Shown in pieces: positions 1-10,029 of a DNA stretch of 64,000 nt. This DNA is from Streptococcus mitis subsp. hohhotensis. Its GTDB lineage: Bacteria > Bacillota > Bacilli > Lactobacillales > Streptococcaceae. Position 1 is the stretch's first letter, and each line of letters starts with the position of its first letter. The translations under genes were made by a program, and so were the position numbers. The stretch lies in assembly GCF_000722775.1 (NCBI RefSeq), contig NZ_JPFZ01000009.1, positions 124,001 to 188,000 on the forward strand, given 5' to 3'. The notes beneath the pieces are model-generated. The model was not told the DNA's origin. It worked only from the letters and a program-made list of their open reading frames with translations, and made no database searches.

Positions 1-444
1 TTGATTGGTACCTTGCAAAGACGTAAGGTGAAAGATGTCATTCAATACGTTGATTATTTCCATGCATTGGATTCAGTAAAGCTAGCAGAGGAAATTCAAA
101 AAAGAAGTGACAGAGTCATCAAATGTTTCATTCAAGTAAATATTTCTAAAGAAGAAAGCAAACACGGTTTTTCGAGAGAGGAACTGCTGGAAATCTTGCC
201 AGAGTTAGCCAAACTAGATAAGATTGAATATGTTGGTTTAATGACGATGGCACCTTTTGAGGCTAGCAGTGAGCAGTTGAAAGAAATTTTCAAGGCGACT
301 CAAGATTTACAAAAAGAAATCCAAGAAAAACAAATTCCAAATATGCCTATGACCGACTTAAGCATGGGAATGAGTCGTGATTATAAAGAAGCGATTCAAT
401 TCGGTTCCACCTTTGTTCGCATAGGTACAGCATTTTTTAAGTAG
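1..444 (+). CDS. YggS/PLPBP-family PLP-binding protein, C-terminal part
   Basis: C-terminal 147 residues of a pyridoxal-phosphate homeostasis protein (YggS/YlmE/PROSC family, usually about 220-230 residues). The family binds PLP on a fold-type III barrel and balances vitamin B6 and amino acid pools; it is not known to be an enzyme. Family signatures seen are IGTLQRRKVK at the window edge, a FIQVNISKEESKHGF stretch and a C-terminal MTDLSMGMSRDY followed by GSTFVRIGTAFF. The PLP lysine lies in the missing N-terminal part, so the TTG at base 1 is not the real start. It is followed after 9 bases by sepF, the usual order downstream of ftsA-ftsZ in streptococci. Confidence 0.93.
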   Translation: MIGTLQRRKVKDVIQYVDYFHALDSVKLAEEIQKRSDRVIKCFIQVNISKEESKHGFSREELLEILPELAKLDKIEYVGLMTMAPFEASSEQLKEIFKATQDLQKEIQEKQIPNMPMTDLSMGMSRDYKEAIQFGSTFVRIGTAFFK

Positions 445-453
445 GAGAGAACC

Positions 454-993
454 ATGTCTTTAAAAGATAGATTCGATAGATTTATAGATTATTTTACGGA
501 GGATGAGGATTTAAGTCTCCCTAATGAAAAACGAGATGAGCCCATTTTAACTCCAGTAAATTCTACACAGGAAAAGGCTCTCTCAACGAATCAACCACCG
601 AGCACAAATAGTACAAAAGAAAATAATATTACTAGACTGCATGCACGTCAACAAGAGCTAGCAAAGCAAAATCAGCATTCTACTGAAAAAGTAACAATTG
701 ATGTTCGTTATCCTAGAAAATATGAAGATGCGATAGAAATTGTTGATTTATTAGCAGGAAACGAAAGTATTTTGATTGATTTTCAATATATGACTGAAGT
801 GCAAGCTCGTCGTTGTTTAGATTATCTGGATGGAGCTTGCCATGTTCTAGCTGGAAATTTGAAAAAGGTAGCTTCTACCATGTACCTGTTGACACCAGTG
901 AATGTTATTGTAAATGTTGAAGATATTCGTTTACCAGATGAAGATCAACAGGGTGAGTTTGATTTTGATATGAGACGAAATAGAGTACGATGA
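454..993 (+). CDS. sepF: Cell division protein SepF
   Basis: SepF anchors FtsZ to the membrane and organises its filaments at the septum. The 179 residues show the expected three parts: an N-terminal amphipathic membrane-binding helix ([14 protein letters not shown]), a polar Ser/Thr/Asn-rich linker at about 20-75, and a C-terminal FtsZ-binding domain at about 78-165 containing [11 protein letters not shown] and the glycine-bearing [17 protein letters not shown] segment. An AGGAGAG ribosome binding site precedes the ATG. The stop overlaps the next start by 4 bases (ATGA), so it is translationally coupled to the YggT-like gene in the division cluster. Confidence 0.96.
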   Translation: MSLKDRFDRFIDYFTEDEDLSLPNEKRDEPILTPVNSTQEKALSTNQPPSTNSTKENNITRLHARQQELAKQNQHSTEKVTIDVRYPRKYEDAIEIVDLLAGNESILIDFQYMTEVQARRCLDYLDGACHVLAGNLKKVASTMYLLTPVNVIVNVEDIRLPDEDQQGEFDFDMRRNRVR

Positions 994-1256
994 TGATTTT
1001 TTTAATTCGTCTGATTTATAATGCAGTGGATATTTACTCCCTGATTTTGGTAGCCTTTGCTGTCATGTCTTGGTTTCCAGGTGCCTATGAATCAAGTTTG
1101 GGTCGTTGGATTGTAGCATTGGTAAAACCAGTGCTTGCTCCTTTGCAACGCCTGCCTTTACAGATAGCAGGTCTGGATTTATCTATTTGGGTTGCGATTG
1201 TTTTGATTCGATTTTTAGGAGAAAACCTAGTCCGTTTTCTGGCGATGATAGGATGA
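990..1256 (+). CDS. ylmG: YggT/YlmG-family membrane protein
   Basis: Small integral membrane protein of 88 residues with two hydrophobic segments (about 3-28 and 58-86) separated by a short loop containing [31 protein letters not shown]; the W-P and KP-x-LxPxQRLP pattern is typical of YggT. The family is linked to cell division and chromosome or nucleoid positioning, but its molecular role is not settled. It sits between sepF and ylmH with 4-base overlaps at both ends, so it is part of one transcription and translation unit. A second ATG lies one codon downstream, making the first residue uncertain. Confidence 0.92.
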   Translation: MMIFLIRLIYNAVDIYSLILVAFAVMSWFPGAYESSLGRWIVALVKPVLAPLQRLPLQIAGLDLSIWVAIVLIRFLGENLVRFLAMIG

Positions 1257-2038
1257 ATAAAGGGATTTACCAGCATTTCTCCATAGAAGATCGTCCATTT
1301 CTTGATAAGGGAATGGAATGGATAAAAAAGGTAGAAGATAGCTATGCTCCTTTTTTAACTCCTTTTATCAATCCTCATCAGGAGAAGCTATTAAAGATTT
1401 TGGCCAAAACCTATGGTCTTGCTTGTAGCAGTAGTGGGGAATTCGTCTCGAGTGAGTATGTTCGAGTTTTATTATACCCAGATTATTTCCAGCCAGAGTT
1501 TTCAGATTTTGAAATATCTCTCCAGGAAATAGTGTATTCCAATAAATTTGAACACTTAACGCATGCTAAGATTTTAGGGACAGTCATCAATCAATTGGGG
1601 ATTGAGCGGAAACTTTTTGGAGATATCCTAGTAGATGAAGAACGGGCGCAGATTATGATTAATCAGCAATTTCTTCTTCTCTTTCAAGATGGATTAAAGA
1701 AAATTGGCCGTATACCTGTTTCGCTGGAGGACCGTCCTTTCACCGAGAAAATAGATAAGCTAGAACAGTATCGAGAGCTGGATTTATGTGTGTCTAGTTT
1801 TAGATTAGATGTTCTTTTATCAAATGTTTTGAAACTATCTAGAAATCAAGCAAACCAGTTGATTGACAAGAAACTTGTCCAAGTAAATTATCATATGGTA
1901 GACAAATCAGATTATACTGTTCAAGTTGGAGACTTGATTAGTGTGAGAAAATTTGGGCGTTTGAGGTTGCTTCAAGATAAGGGACAAACTAAAAAAGAGA
2001 AGAAAAAAATAACAGTCCAGTTATTATTAAGTAAGTGA
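1253..2038 (+). CDS. ylmH: YlmH, S4-domain RNA-binding protein
   Basis: 261-residue protein of the YlmH family. A C-terminal S4 RNA-binding domain (about 180-250, with RLDVLLSNVLKLSRNQANQLIDKKLVQVN) follows an N-terminal YlmH-specific domain. Family members bind RNA and have been tied to rescue of stalled ribosomal 50S-peptidyl-tRNA complexes and to division-cluster function. I chose the ATG at 1253 because it overlaps the ylmG stop (ATGA) and gives the family N-terminus [16 protein letters not shown]. The open frame extends further upstream to 1106, but that stretch is a shadow of ylmG. A Lys-rich tail ends the protein. Confidence 0.95.
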   Translation: MNKGIYQHFSIEDRPFLDKGMEWIKKVEDSYAPFLTPFINPHQEKLLKILAKTYGLACSSSGEFVSSEYVRVLLYPDYFQPEFSDFEISLQEIVYSNKFEHLTHAKILGTVINQLGIERKLFGDILVDEERAQIMINQQFLLLFQDGLKKIGRIPVSLEDRPFTEKIDKLEQYRELDLCVSSFRLDVLLSNVLKLSRNQANQLIDKKLVQVNYHMVDKSDYTVQVGDLISVRKFGRLRLLQDKGQTKKEKKKITVQLLLSK

Positions 2039-2046
2039 GGAAAAAT

Positions 2047-2928
2047 ATGCCAATTACATCGTTAGAAATCAAAGATAAAACCTTTAGCACACGTTTTAGA
2101 GGTTTTGATCCAGAAGAAGTAGATGAATTTTTAGATATTGTGGTTCGTGATTATGAAGATTTGGTTCGTTCTAATCATGATAAGGATTTACATATTAAAA
2201 ATTTGGAAGAGCGTTTGTCTTACTTTGATGAGATGAAAGATTCGTTGAGCCAGTCTGTATTGATTGCCCAAGATACAGCTGAGAGAGTGAAACAAACAGC
2301 ACACGATCGTTCAAATAATATTATTCATCAAGCTGAACAGGATGCACATCGATTATTGGAAGAAGCAAAATACAAGGCAAATGAAATTCTTCGTCAGGCT
2401 GCTGACAATGCTAAGAAAGTTGCTGTTGAAACCGAAGAATTGAAGAACAAGAGCCGTGTCTTCCACCAACGTCTCAAATCTACAATTGAGAGCCAGTTAG
2501 CTATTGTTGAATCTTCAGATTGGGAAGATATTCTCCGTCCAACAGCTACTTATCTTCAAACCAGTGATGAAGCTTTTAAAGAAGTGGTTAGCGAAGTACT
2601 TGGAGAACCGATTCCAGCTCCAATTGAGGAAGAACCAATTGATATGACACGTCAATTTTCTCAAGAAGAAATGACAGAGTTACAGGCTCGTATTGAGGCA
2701 GCCAATAAAGAATTGGCTGAATTTGAAGCTCAAGCTAAACAGGAAGTGGAAAATCCAACTCCTGTAGTGAGTCCTCAAATGGAAGAAGAGCCTGCTCATC
2801 CAGTTGGTCCAATGTACGAAGAACCAGAAGTAGCTCCAGTACATCCTTCGGCTCCAACACCAGCTACAGAAACGTTTGATTCAGCACCAGGATTTGAAGC
2901 ACCGCAAGAATCCGTTACAATTTTATAA
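2047..2928 (+). CDS. divIVA: DivIVA, polar/septal scaffold protein, long form
   Basis: DivIVA recognises curved membrane at septa and poles and recruits division and peptidoglycan factors. The N-terminal lipid-binding domain (MPITSLEIKDKTFSTRFRGFDPEEVDEFL) holds the conserved F-R pair; coiled coil runs from about 30 to 135. The C-terminus (about 190-293) is Glu/Pro-rich. I took the ATG at 2047 because a GAGG site precedes it by 6 bases and the family begins MPIT; a GTG at 2035 would add four residues. At 293 residues it is longer than the 262-residue pneumococcal protein: the +1 frame from about 2795 reads LLIQLVQCTKNQK-stop, which resembles the pneumococcal tail I remember. Confidence 0.96.
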   Translation: MPITSLEIKDKTFSTRFRGFDPEEVDEFLDIVVRDYEDLVRSNHDKDLHIKNLEERLSYFDEMKDSLSQSVLIAQDTAERVKQTAHDRSNNIIHQAEQDAHRLLEEAKYKANEILRQAADNAKKVAVETEELKNKSRVFHQRLKSTIESQLAIVESSDWEDILRPTATYLQTSDEAFKEVVSEVLGEPIPAPIEEEPIDMTRQFSQEEMTELQARIEAANKELAEFEAQAKQEVENPTPVVSPQMEEEPAHPVGPMYEEPEVAPVHPSAPTPATETFDSAPGFEAPQESVTIL

Positions 2929-2939
2929 GAAATATTCTG

Positions 2940-3147
2940 AGAACAATATCTTATCCTTATATTTCCAGCGAGCAGGAGATGGTGTGAGTCCTGTATTCCC
3001 TAACGATAAGATTATCCTCTCAAAAACTCAAGTCTGAAGCTAGTAAGATTTGACGTTTCCCACGTTACGGGATAAGAGGGAGAAAGACTAAATCTTTTTT
3101 CGAATAAAGGTGGTACCACGATTTTCGTCCTTTTTGGAAGTCGTGGT
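2940..3147 (+). promoter_or_regulatory. T-box leader of ileS
   Basis: The space between divIVA and ileS is a T-box riboswitch. It has the 14-base T-box core AAGGTGGTACCACG at 3107-3120, followed by an antiterminator/terminator pair. The terminator arms ACCACGA (3115-3121) and TCGTGGT (3141-3147) are followed by T residues. Upstream are a paired stem I region (about 2945-3020), including a GATGGTGTGAGTCCTG element, and a GAAGC-rich linker. Uncharged tRNA-Ile would be expected to stabilise the antiterminator and switch on ileS. I could not fix the specifier codon by eye. Confidence 0.93.
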
Positions 3148-3180
3148 TTTTAATTTGTTATTATTTATAAAGGAGATACC

Positions 3181-5973
3181 ATGAAACTCAAAGATACCCT
3201 TAATCTTGGGAAAACAGCTTTCCCAATGCGTGCAGGCCTTCCGACCAAAGAGCCAGTTTGGCAAAAGGAATGGGAAGATGCAAAACTTTATCAACGTCGT
3301 CAAGAATTGAACCAAGGAAAACCTCATTTCACCTTGCATGATGGCCCTCCATACGCGAACGGAAATATTCACGTTGGACACGCTATGAACAAGATTTCAA
3401 AAGATATCATTGTTCGTTCAAAATCAATGTCAGGTTTTTACGCACCATTTATCCCAGGTTGGGATACTCATGGTCTGCCAATCGAGCAAGTTTTGGCAAA
3501 ACAAGGTGTCAAACGTAAAGAAATGGACTTGGTTGAGTACTTGAAACTTTGCCGTGAATACGCTCTTTCTCAAGTAGATAAACAACGCGAAGACTTCAAA
3601 CGTTTGGGTGTTTCTGGCGATTGGGAAAATCCATATGTGACTTTGACTCCTGACTATGAAGCAGCTCAAATCCGTGTATTTGGTGAGATGGCTAATAAAG
3701 GCTATATCTACCGTGGTGCCAAGCCAGTTTACTGGTCTTGGTCATCTGAGTCAGCCCTTGCTGAAGCGGAGATTGAATACCATGACTTGGTTTCAACTTC
3801 CCTTTACTATGCCAACAAGGTAAAAGATGGCAAAGGTGTTCTAGATACAGATACTTATATCGTCGTTTGGACAACGACTCCATTTACTATCACTGCTTCT
3901 CGTGGTTTGACTGTTGGTGCGGATATTGATTACGTCTTGGTTCAACCTGCTGGTGAAGCTCGTAAGTTTGTGGTTGCTGCAGAATTATTGACTAGCTTGT
4001 CTGAGAAGTTTGGTTGGGCTGATGTTCAAGTTTTGGCAACTTACCGTGGTCAAGAACTCAACCACATCGTAACAGAACACCCATGGGATACAGCTGTAGA
4101 TGAGTTGGTTATCCTTGGTGACCATGTTACCACTGACTCTGGTACTGGTATTGTCCATACAGCCCCTGGTTTTGGTGAGGACGACTACAATGTTGGTATT
4201 GCTAATGATCTTGAAGTCGCAGTGACTGTTGACGAGCGTGGTATCATGATGAAGAATGCTGGTCCTGAGTTTGAAGGTCAATTCTATGAAAAGGTAGTTC
4301 CAACTGTTATTGAAAAACTTGGTAACCTCCTTCTTGCACAAGAAGAAATCTCTCACTCATACCCATTTGACTGGCGTACTAAGAAACCAATCATCTGGCG
4401 TGCAGTACCACAATGGTTTGCCTCAGTTTCTAAATTCCGCCAAGAAATCTTGGACGAAATTGAAAAAGTGAAATTCCACTCAGAATGGGGGAAAGTCCGT
4501 CTTTACAATATGATTCGTGACCGTGGCGACTGGGTTATCTCTCGTCAACGTGCTTGGGGTGTTCCACTTCCAATCTTCTATGCAGAAGACGGTACAGCGA
4601 TCATGACAGCTGAAACTATTGAACATGTGGCTCAACTCTTTGAAGAACATGGTTCAAGTATTTGGTGGGAACGTGATGCTAAGGACCTCTTGCCAGAAGG
4701 ATTTACTCATCCAGGTTCACCAAATGGCGAGTTCAAAAAAGAAACAGATATCATGGACGTTTGGTTTGACTCAGGTTCATCATGGAATGGGGTTGTAGTG
4801 AACCGTCCTGAGTTGACTTACCCAGCAGACCTTTACCTAGAAGGTTCTGACCAATACCGTGGTTGGTTCAACTCATCACTCATCACATCTGTTGCCAACC
4901 ATGGTGTAGCACCTTACAAACAAATCTTGTCACAAGGTTTTGCCCTTGACGGTAAAGGTGAGAAGATGTCTAAATCTCTTGGAAATACCATTGCTCCAAG
5001 CGATGTTGAAAAACAATTTGGTGCTGAAATCTTGCGTCTCTGGGTAACAAGTGTAGACTCAAGCAACGATGTGCGTATCTCTATGGATATCTTGAGCCAA
5101 GTCTCTGAAACTTACCGTAAGATCCGTAACACTCTTCGTTTCTTGATTGCCAATACATCTGACTTTAACCCAACTCAAGATTCAGTAGCTTACGATGAGC
5201 TTCGTTCAGTTGATAAGTACATGACTATTCGCTTTAACCAGCTTGTCAAGACCATTCGTGATGCTTATGCAAACTTTGAATTCTTGACAATCTACAAGGC
5301 CTTGGTGAACTTTATCAACGTTGATTTGTCAGCCTTCTACCTTGATTTTGCTAAGGACGTTGTTTATATCGAAGGTGCCAAATCATTGGAACGCCGTCAA
5401 ATGCAGACTGTTTTCTATGACATTCTTGTGAAAATCACCAAACTCTTGACACCAATCCTTCCTCACACAGCAGAGGAAATCTGGTCATATCTAGAGTTTG
5501 AAGCCGAAGACTTTGTTCAATTGTCAGAATTACCAGAAGCGGAAACTTTTGCTAATCAAGAAGAAATCTTGGATACATGGGCAGCCTTCATGGACTTCCG
5601 TGGACAAGCTCAAAAAGCCTTGGAAGAAGCTCGTAATGCCAAAGTAATCGGTAAATCACTTGAAGCACACTTGACAGTTTATCCAAACGAAGTTGTGAAA
5701 ACTCTACTTGAAGCAGTAAACAGCAATGTAGCTCAACTTTTGATCGTGTCAGACTTGACCATCGCAGAAGGACCAGCTCCAGAAGCTGCCGTTAGCTTCG
5801 AAGATGTGGCCTTCACAGTTGAACGCGCTGCAGGTGAAGTGTGTGACCGTTGCCGTCGCATAGATCCAACAACAGCAGAACGCAGCTACCACGCAGTCAT
5901 TTGTGACCACTGTGCAAGCATCGTAGAAGAAAACTTTGCGGACGCAGTCGCAGAAGGATTTGAAGAGAAATAG
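3181..5973 (+). CDS. ileS: Isoleucyl-tRNA synthetase
   Basis: Charges tRNA-Ile with isoleucine. The 930-residue length is normal for bacterial IleRS. The class I HIGH signature is HVGH at 64-67 and KMSKS at 595-599. The editing (CP1) domain lies between them and includes WTTTPFT and a [16 protein letters not shown] segment. The C-terminal zinc knuckle has four cysteines, C888/C891 and C908/C911. The start has an AAAGGAGAT site 5 bases upstream. The gene is a single transcription unit behind its own T-box leader, so it is expected to be induced by isoleucine starvation. Confidence 0.98.
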   Translation: MKLKDTLNLGKTAFPMRAGLPTKEPVWQKEWEDAKLYQRRQELNQGKPHFTLHDGPPYANGNIHVGHAMNKISKDIIVRSKSMSGFYAPFIPGWDTHGLPIEQVLAKQGVKRKEMDLVEYLKLCREYALSQVDKQREDFKRLGVSGDWENPYVTLTPDYEAAQIRVFGEMANKGYIYRGAKPVYWSWSSESALAEAEIEYHDLVSTSLYYANKVKDGKGVLDTDTYIVVWTTTPFTITASRGLTVGADIDYVLVQPAGEARKFVVAAELLTSLSEKFGWADVQVLATYRGQELNHIVTEHPWDTAVDELVILGDHVTTDSGTGIVHTAPGFGEDDYNVGIANDLEVAVTVDERGIMMKNAGPEFEGQFYEKVVPTVIEKLGNLLLAQEEISHSYPFDWRTKKPIIWRAVPQWFASVSKFRQEILDEIEKVKFHSEWGKVRLYNMIRDRGDWVISRQRAWGVPLPIFYAEDGTAIMTAETIEHVAQLFEEHGSSIWWERDAKDLLPEGFTHPGSPNGEFKKETDIMDVWFDSGSSWNGVVVNRPELTYPADLYLEGSDQYRGWFNSSLITSVANHGVAPYKQILSQGFALDGKGEKMSKSLGNTIAPSDVEKQFGAEILRLWVTSVDSSNDVRISMDILSQVSETYRKIRNTLRFLIANTSDFNPTQDSVAYDELRSVDKYMTIRFNQLVKTIRDAYANFEFLTIYKALVNFINVDLSAFYLDFAKDVVYIEGAKSLERRQMQTVFYDILVKITKLLTPILPHTAEEIWSYLEFEAEDFVQLSELPEAETFANQEEILDTWAAFMDFRGQAQKALEEARNAKVIGKSLEAHLTVYPNEVVKTLLEAVNSNVAQLLIVSDLTIAEGPAPEAAVSFEDVAFTVERAAGEVCDRCRRIDPTTAERSYHAVICDHCASIVEENFADAVAEGFEEK

Positions 5974-6062
5974 TTTCGAGTAGTCTGGAGAATATTCATG
6001 AATTGAGTATTTTAACTAGTTATGGTATAATATTTAGTATAAAATATTAAAGGAGATTTATT

Positions 6063-6461
6063 ATGAAGTCAAAATCTTTAGCACTTTATAGTGGTATTGT
6101 TGGTTTAGTAGGTGGAATATACTTGCTTATTGCCCCATTTCTTTTACTAGCAGCAGTTGTGAGTACAGCTGCTACAGCAACAGCTACACAGAGTCCTGAA
6201 TTAACTGCATCTACAACAGTTGCAGGAGTTGCAGGAGTTTTACTTCCAACCGTTTTAAAAATTGCTATTTTAGTTTTAGGAATTGTTGCGATTGTATACT
6301 ATAAGGGAGAAAGTCGTGTTGGTTCGGCTCCTTCTGTCCTATTAATCGTAGGTGGAGCAGTTGGCTTGATTCCAGCCCTTGGTTGGGTAGGAGGAATCCT
6401 AGCAATTATCGGTGGTTCACTATTTTTAGGAAGTCTCAAAAAATTCAAAGTTGAAGGATAA
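6063..6461 (+). CDS. Small Ala/Thr-rich membrane protein, unknown function
   Basis: 132-residue hydrophobic protein with three predicted membrane segments (about 8-36, 57-82 and 92-126). The first two are joined by an Ala/Thr-rich outer loop (STAATATATQSPELTAST) and the last is glycine-rich. The architecture resembles DUF4064-type small membrane proteins, but I do not recognise a specific family. It has its own promoter-like TATAAT at about 6027, a good AAAGGAG ribosome binding site, and a terminator after it, so it is monocistronic between ileS and gpmA. Confidence 0.75.
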   Translation: MKSKSLALYSGIVGLVGGIYLLIAPFLLLAAVVSTAATATATQSPELTASTTVAGVAGVLLPTVLKIAILVLGIVAIVYYKGESRVGSAPSVLLIVGGAVGLIPALGWVGGILAIIGGSLFLGSLKKFKVEG

Positions 6462-6469
6462 AAAATAAG

Positions 6470-6502
6470 GAAAAGGATTGCCAAACAGTCCTTTCCTTTT
6501 TG
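6470..6502 (+). terminator. Terminator after small membrane protein
   Basis: GGAAAAGGA (6470-6478) pairs with TCCTTTCC (6490-6497) over an 11-base loop and is followed by a T run, giving a canonical intrinsic terminator. Confidence 0.85.
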
Positions 6503-6591
6503 GTTTTGACTAGCTTTTTTGTGAAAAATTGTGTAAAATAGAATAGATAAACGAGGGGAAACCTCGGAAAATTTAAAGGAGAATCCATCTA

Positions 6592-7284
6592 ATGGTAAAA
6601 TTGGTTTTTGCTCGCCACGGTGAGTCTGAATGGAACAAAGCTAACCTTTTCACAGGTTGGGCTGATGTTGATTTGTCTGAAAAAGGTACACAACAAGCGA
6701 TTGACGCTGGTAAATTGATCAAAGAAGCTGGTATCGAATTTGACCAAGCTTACACTTCAGTATTGAAACGTGCTATCAAAACAACTAACTTGGCTCTTGA
6801 AGCTTCTGACCAATTGTGGGTTCCAGTTGAAAAATCATGGCGCTTGAACGAACGTCACTACGGTGGTTTGACTGGTAAAAACAAAGCTGAAGCTGCTGAA
6901 CAATTTGGTGATGAACAAGTTCACATCTGGCGTCGTTCATACGATGTATTGCCTCCAAACATGGATCGTGATGATGAGCACTCAGCTCACACTGACCGTC
7001 GTTACGCTTCACTTGACGACTCAGTTATCCCAGATGCTGAAAACTTGAAAGTGACTTTGGAACGTGCCCTTCCATTCTGGGAAGATAAAATCGCTCCAGC
7101 TCTTAAAGATGGTAAAAACGTATTCGTAGGAGCTCACGGTAACTCAATCCGTGCTCTTGTAAAACACATCAAAGGTTTGTCAGATGACGAAATCATGGAC
7201 GTGGAAATCCCTAACTTCCCACCATTGGTATTCGAATTTGACGAAAAATTGAACGTAGTTTCTGAATACTACCTTGGAAAATAA
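6592..7284 (+). CDS. gpmA: 2,3-bisphosphoglycerate-dependent phosphoglycerate mutase
   Basis: Glycolytic enzyme interconverting 3-phosphoglycerate and 2-phosphoglycerate in the cytoplasm. Length 230 residues is typical. The histidine phosphatase signature [10 protein letters not shown] places the phosphorylated His at residue 9, and the second catalytic His is H182 in GAHGNSIR. Substrate-binding [15 protein letters not shown] and [14 protein letters not shown] are intact. An AAAGGAGAA site precedes the ATG. Codon use is strongly biased (ggt, gaa, cgt, aac), as expected for a highly expressed gene. It stands alone with a terminator at 7293-7320. Confidence 0.98.
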   Translation: MVKLVFARHGESEWNKANLFTGWADVDLSEKGTQQAIDAGKLIKEAGIEFDQAYTSVLKRAIKTTNLALEASDQLWVPVEKSWRLNERHYGGLTGKNKAEAAEQFGDEQVHIWRRSYDVLPPNMDRDDEHSAHTDRRYASLDDSVIPDAENLKVTLERALPFWEDKIAPALKDGKNVFVGAHGNSIRALVKHIKGLSDDEIMDVEIPNFPPLVFEFDEKLNVVSEYYLGK

Positions 7285-7292
7285 AAAATTGT

Positions 7293-7320
7293 AAGCCTAG
7301 GATTGATTTCTAGGCTTTTT
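7293..7320 (+). terminator. Terminator of gpmA
   Basis: AAGCCTAG (7293-7300) pairs with CTAGGCTT (7310-7317) and is followed by Ts. It ends only about 17 bases before the downstream glycosidase ATG. Confidence 0.85.
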
Positions 7321-7336
7321 ATGTTAGTATGGTAGT

Positions 7337-9748
7337 ATGATAAGGAATAAAAAACAAGATTATGTATTGGCCTACAAGCAACCAGCGTCAACAACATATA
7401 AGGGTTGGGAAGAAGAGGCCTTACCGATAGGCAATGGTTCTTTAGGGGCAAAAATATTTGGGCTTATAGGGGCTGAGCGGATTCAATTCAATGAAAAAAG
7501 TCTCTGGTCTGGTGGTCCACTTCCTGATAGTTCAGATTATCAGGGTGGAAATCTTCAGGATCAGTATGCTTTTTTAGCTGAGATTCGGCAGGCTTTGGAG
7601 AAGAGAGACTACAATACTGCTAAGGAACTGGCTGAACATCACCTGGTCGGGCCCAAAACGAGTCAATATGGGACCTATCTGTCTTTTGGGGATATTCATA
7701 TTGAGTTTAGCAAGCAAGGCAAGACTTTGTCTCAGGTGACGGATTACCATAGACAGCTTAATATCAGTAAGGCGCTTGCGACGACTTCTTATGTCTATAA
7801 GGGAACGAAATTTGAACGTGAAGCTTTTGCGAGTTTTCCAGATGATCTCTTGATTCAGCGCTTTACTAAGGAAGGGGCAGAAACTCTAGATTTTACTATA
7901 GAACTATCCTTGACCCATGATTTGGCTTCTGATGGAAAGTATGAGCAGGAAAAATCTGATTACAAGGAATGCAAGTTGGATATCTTTGATTCTCATATCT
8001 TGATGAAGGGAAGGGTTAAGGACAATGACCTGCAGTTTGCTAGCTGTTTAGCTTGGGAAACGGATGGGGACATTAGAGTCTGGTCAAATAAGGTTCAGAT
8101 ATCAGGAGCTAGTTATGCTAATCTCTTCTTGGCGGCTAAGACAGATTTTGCCCAAAATCCTGCTAGCAATTATCACAAGAAAATAGATTTAGAGCAACAG
8201 GTAAAGGACTTGGTGGAGATAGCTAAAGAAAAGGGCTATACCCAATTGAAATCAAGGCATATTGAGGACTACCAAGCATTATTCCAGCGTGTTCAATTGG
8301 ATTTGGGAGCTGATGTAGACACATCCACTACAGATGATTTGCTAAAAAATTATAAGCCACAAGAGGGGCAGGTTTTGGAGGAGCTATTCTTCCAGTATGG
8401 ACGGTATTTATTGATTAGTTCTTCTAGAGATTGCCCAGATGCCCTACCAGCTAACCTACAGGGAGTATGGAATGGGGTCGATAATCCTCCTTGGAATTCG
8501 GACTATCACTTAAATATCAATCTGCAGATGAATTATTGGCCAGCCTATGTGACTAACCTCTTAGAAACGACCTTTCCGGTCATCAACTATATAGATGATT
8601 TGCGTGTCTATGGTCGCCTAGCAGCTGCAAGGTATGCAGGAATTGTCTCTCGGGAAGGAGAGGAGAATGGTTGGTTGGTCCATACCCAAGCGACCCCTTT
8701 TGGCTGGACGGCACCTGGTTGGGATTACTATTGGGGTTGGTCACCAGCTGCCAATGCGTGGATGATGCAAACTGTTTATGAAGCCTATTCATTTTATAGG
8801 GACCAAGACTATCTTAGGGAGAAAATTTATCCCATGTTGAGGGAAACGGTACGCTTTTGGAATGCCTTTTTACATGAGGATCAGCAGGCCCAGCGTTGGG
8901 TTTCTTCTCCATCTTATTCGCCAGAACACGGTCCGATTTCGATTGGCAATACCTATGACCAATCTCTGATTTGGCAATTATTTCATGATTTTATTCAGGC
9001 TACTCAAGAATTGGGGCTGGATGGGGATTTGTTGACTGAGGTCAAGGAGAAGTTTGACTTGCTTAATCCTCTTCAAATCACTCAATCTGGTCGAATCAGG
9101 GAGTGGTATGAGGAGGAAGAGCAGCATTTTCAAAATGAGAAAGTGGAGGCCCAGCATCGGCACGCTTCCCATCTAGTGGGACTCTATCCTGGCAATCTCT
9201 TTAGCTACAAGGGGCAGGAGTATCTTGAAGCGGCGCGTGCTAGCCTCAATGATCGTGGAGATGGCGGAACAGGCTGGTCCAAGGCTAATAAGATCAATCT
9301 TTGGGCGCGTCTAGGAGATGGCAATCGAGCCCATAAATTATTAGCAGAGCAGTTAAAGTCATCCACCTTGCCAAATCTTTGGTGTAGCCATCCTCCTTTT
9401 CAGATAGATGGTAATTTTGGTGCTAGCAGTGGCATGGCAGAAATGTTACTCCAGTCTTATACAGCTTATCTGGTACCTCTAGCCGCCCTACCCGATGCAT
9501 GGTCAACAGGTTCCGTTTCAGGCTTAATGGCACGTGGACATTTTGAAGTTAGCATGAGTTGGGAGGATAAAAAACTCTTACAGATGACTATTTTATCAAG
9601 AAGTGGGGGAGATTTGCGAGTCTCTTATCCAGGTATTGAGAAGAGTGTGATTGAAATGAATCAAGAAAAAGCAAAAGTGAAATGCATAGAGAAAGATTGT
9701 ATTTCGGTAGCAACAGCAGAAGGCGATCTGGTTCAATTTTATTTTTAA
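7337..9748 (+). CDS. GH95-family glycoside hydrolase (alpha-L-fucosidase type)
   Basis: 803-residue cytoplasmic protein with no signal peptide. The N-terminal beta domain (LAYKQPA...ALPIGNGSLGAKIFG) and the (alpha/alpha)6 catalytic core match glycoside hydrolase family 95. Members remove alpha-1,2-linked L-fucose, or in some cases galactose, from host glycans by inversion. Equivalents of the known catalytic residues are present: N393 and N395 in LNINLQMNYWPA, E530 in SPEHGP and D691 in IDGNFG. The lack of export implies action on imported oligosaccharides. The start lacks a clear ribosome binding site and follows the gpmA terminator closely; no better in-frame ATG precedes the conserved YKQPA. 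Confidence 0.9.
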   Translation: MIRNKKQDYVLAYKQPASTTYKGWEEEALPIGNGSLGAKIFGLIGAERIQFNEKSLWSGGPLPDSSDYQGGNLQDQYAFLAEIRQALEKRDYNTAKELAEHHLVGPKTSQYGTYLSFGDIHIEFSKQGKTLSQVTDYHRQLNISKALATTSYVYKGTKFEREAFASFPDDLLIQRFTKEGAETLDFTIELSLTHDLASDGKYEQEKSDYKECKLDIFDSHILMKGRVKDNDLQFASCLAWETDGDIRVWSNKVQISGASYANLFLAAKTDFAQNPASNYHKKIDLEQQVKDLVEIAKEKGYTQLKSRHIEDYQALFQRVQLDLGADVDTSTTDDLLKNYKPQEGQVLEELFFQYGRYLLISSSRDCPDALPANLQGVWNGVDNPPWNSDYHLNINLQMNYWPAYVTNLLETTFPVINYIDDLRVYGRLAAARYAGIVSREGEENGWLVHTQATPFGWTAPGWDYYWGWSPAANAWMMQTVYEAYSFYRDQDYLREKIYPMLRETVRFWNAFLHEDQQAQRWVSSPSYSPEHGPISIGNTYDQSLIWQLFHDFIQATQELGLDGDLLTEVKEKFDLLNPLQITQSGRIREWYEEEEQHFQNEKVEAQHRHASHLVGLYPGNLFSYKGQEYLEAARASLNDRGDGGTGWSKANKINLWARLGDGNRAHKLLAEQLKSSTLPNLWCSHPPFQIDGNFGASSGMAEMLLQSYTAYLVPLAALPDAWSTGSVSGLMARGHFEVSMSWEDKKLLQMTILSRSGGDLRVSYPGIEKSVIEMNQEKAKVKCIEKDCISVATAEGDLVQFYF

Positions 9749-9756
9749 GAAGATGT

Positions 9757-9909
9757 TATACTCTTCTTAAATCTCTTCAAACCACGTCAGCGTCGCCTTA
9801 CCGTATATATGTGACTGACTTTGTCAGTCTTATCTACAACCTCAAAGCGGTGCTTTGAGTAACCTGCGGCTAGCTTCCTAGTTTGCTCTTTGATTTTCAT
9901 TGAGTATTA
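9757..9909 (+). repeat. BOX element, boxA-boxB-boxC
   Basis: Full BOX-type repeat of Mitis streptococci. BoxA (about 9757-9806) contains CGTCAGCGTCGCCTT, the site used for BOX-PCR typing. BoxB (about 9807-9860) has the stem CTCAAAGCggtGCTTTGAG and a GACTGACtttGTCAGTC-like hairpin. BoxC (about 9861-9909) is TGCGGCTAGCTTCC through TTTTCATTGAGTA. It fills the gap between the GH95 gene and the ABC transporter. Confidence 0.92.
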
Positions 9910-10029
9910 GAAGGCAGTAATTTGATACTGCCTTTTAATAAGGATTTGAGAATGTAAGCAGTTTCCAACTAGTTGAAAAAGCGTTATAATGGTAGTAGGA
10001 AGTAATTTGTTTGAGAGAGGGTGGGTCTG

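Noticed and set aside
1106-1252. N-terminal extension of the ylmH frame inside ylmG
   Set aside because: The extension is a shadow of ylmG in another frame; the ATGA overlap at 1253 gives the family N-terminus.
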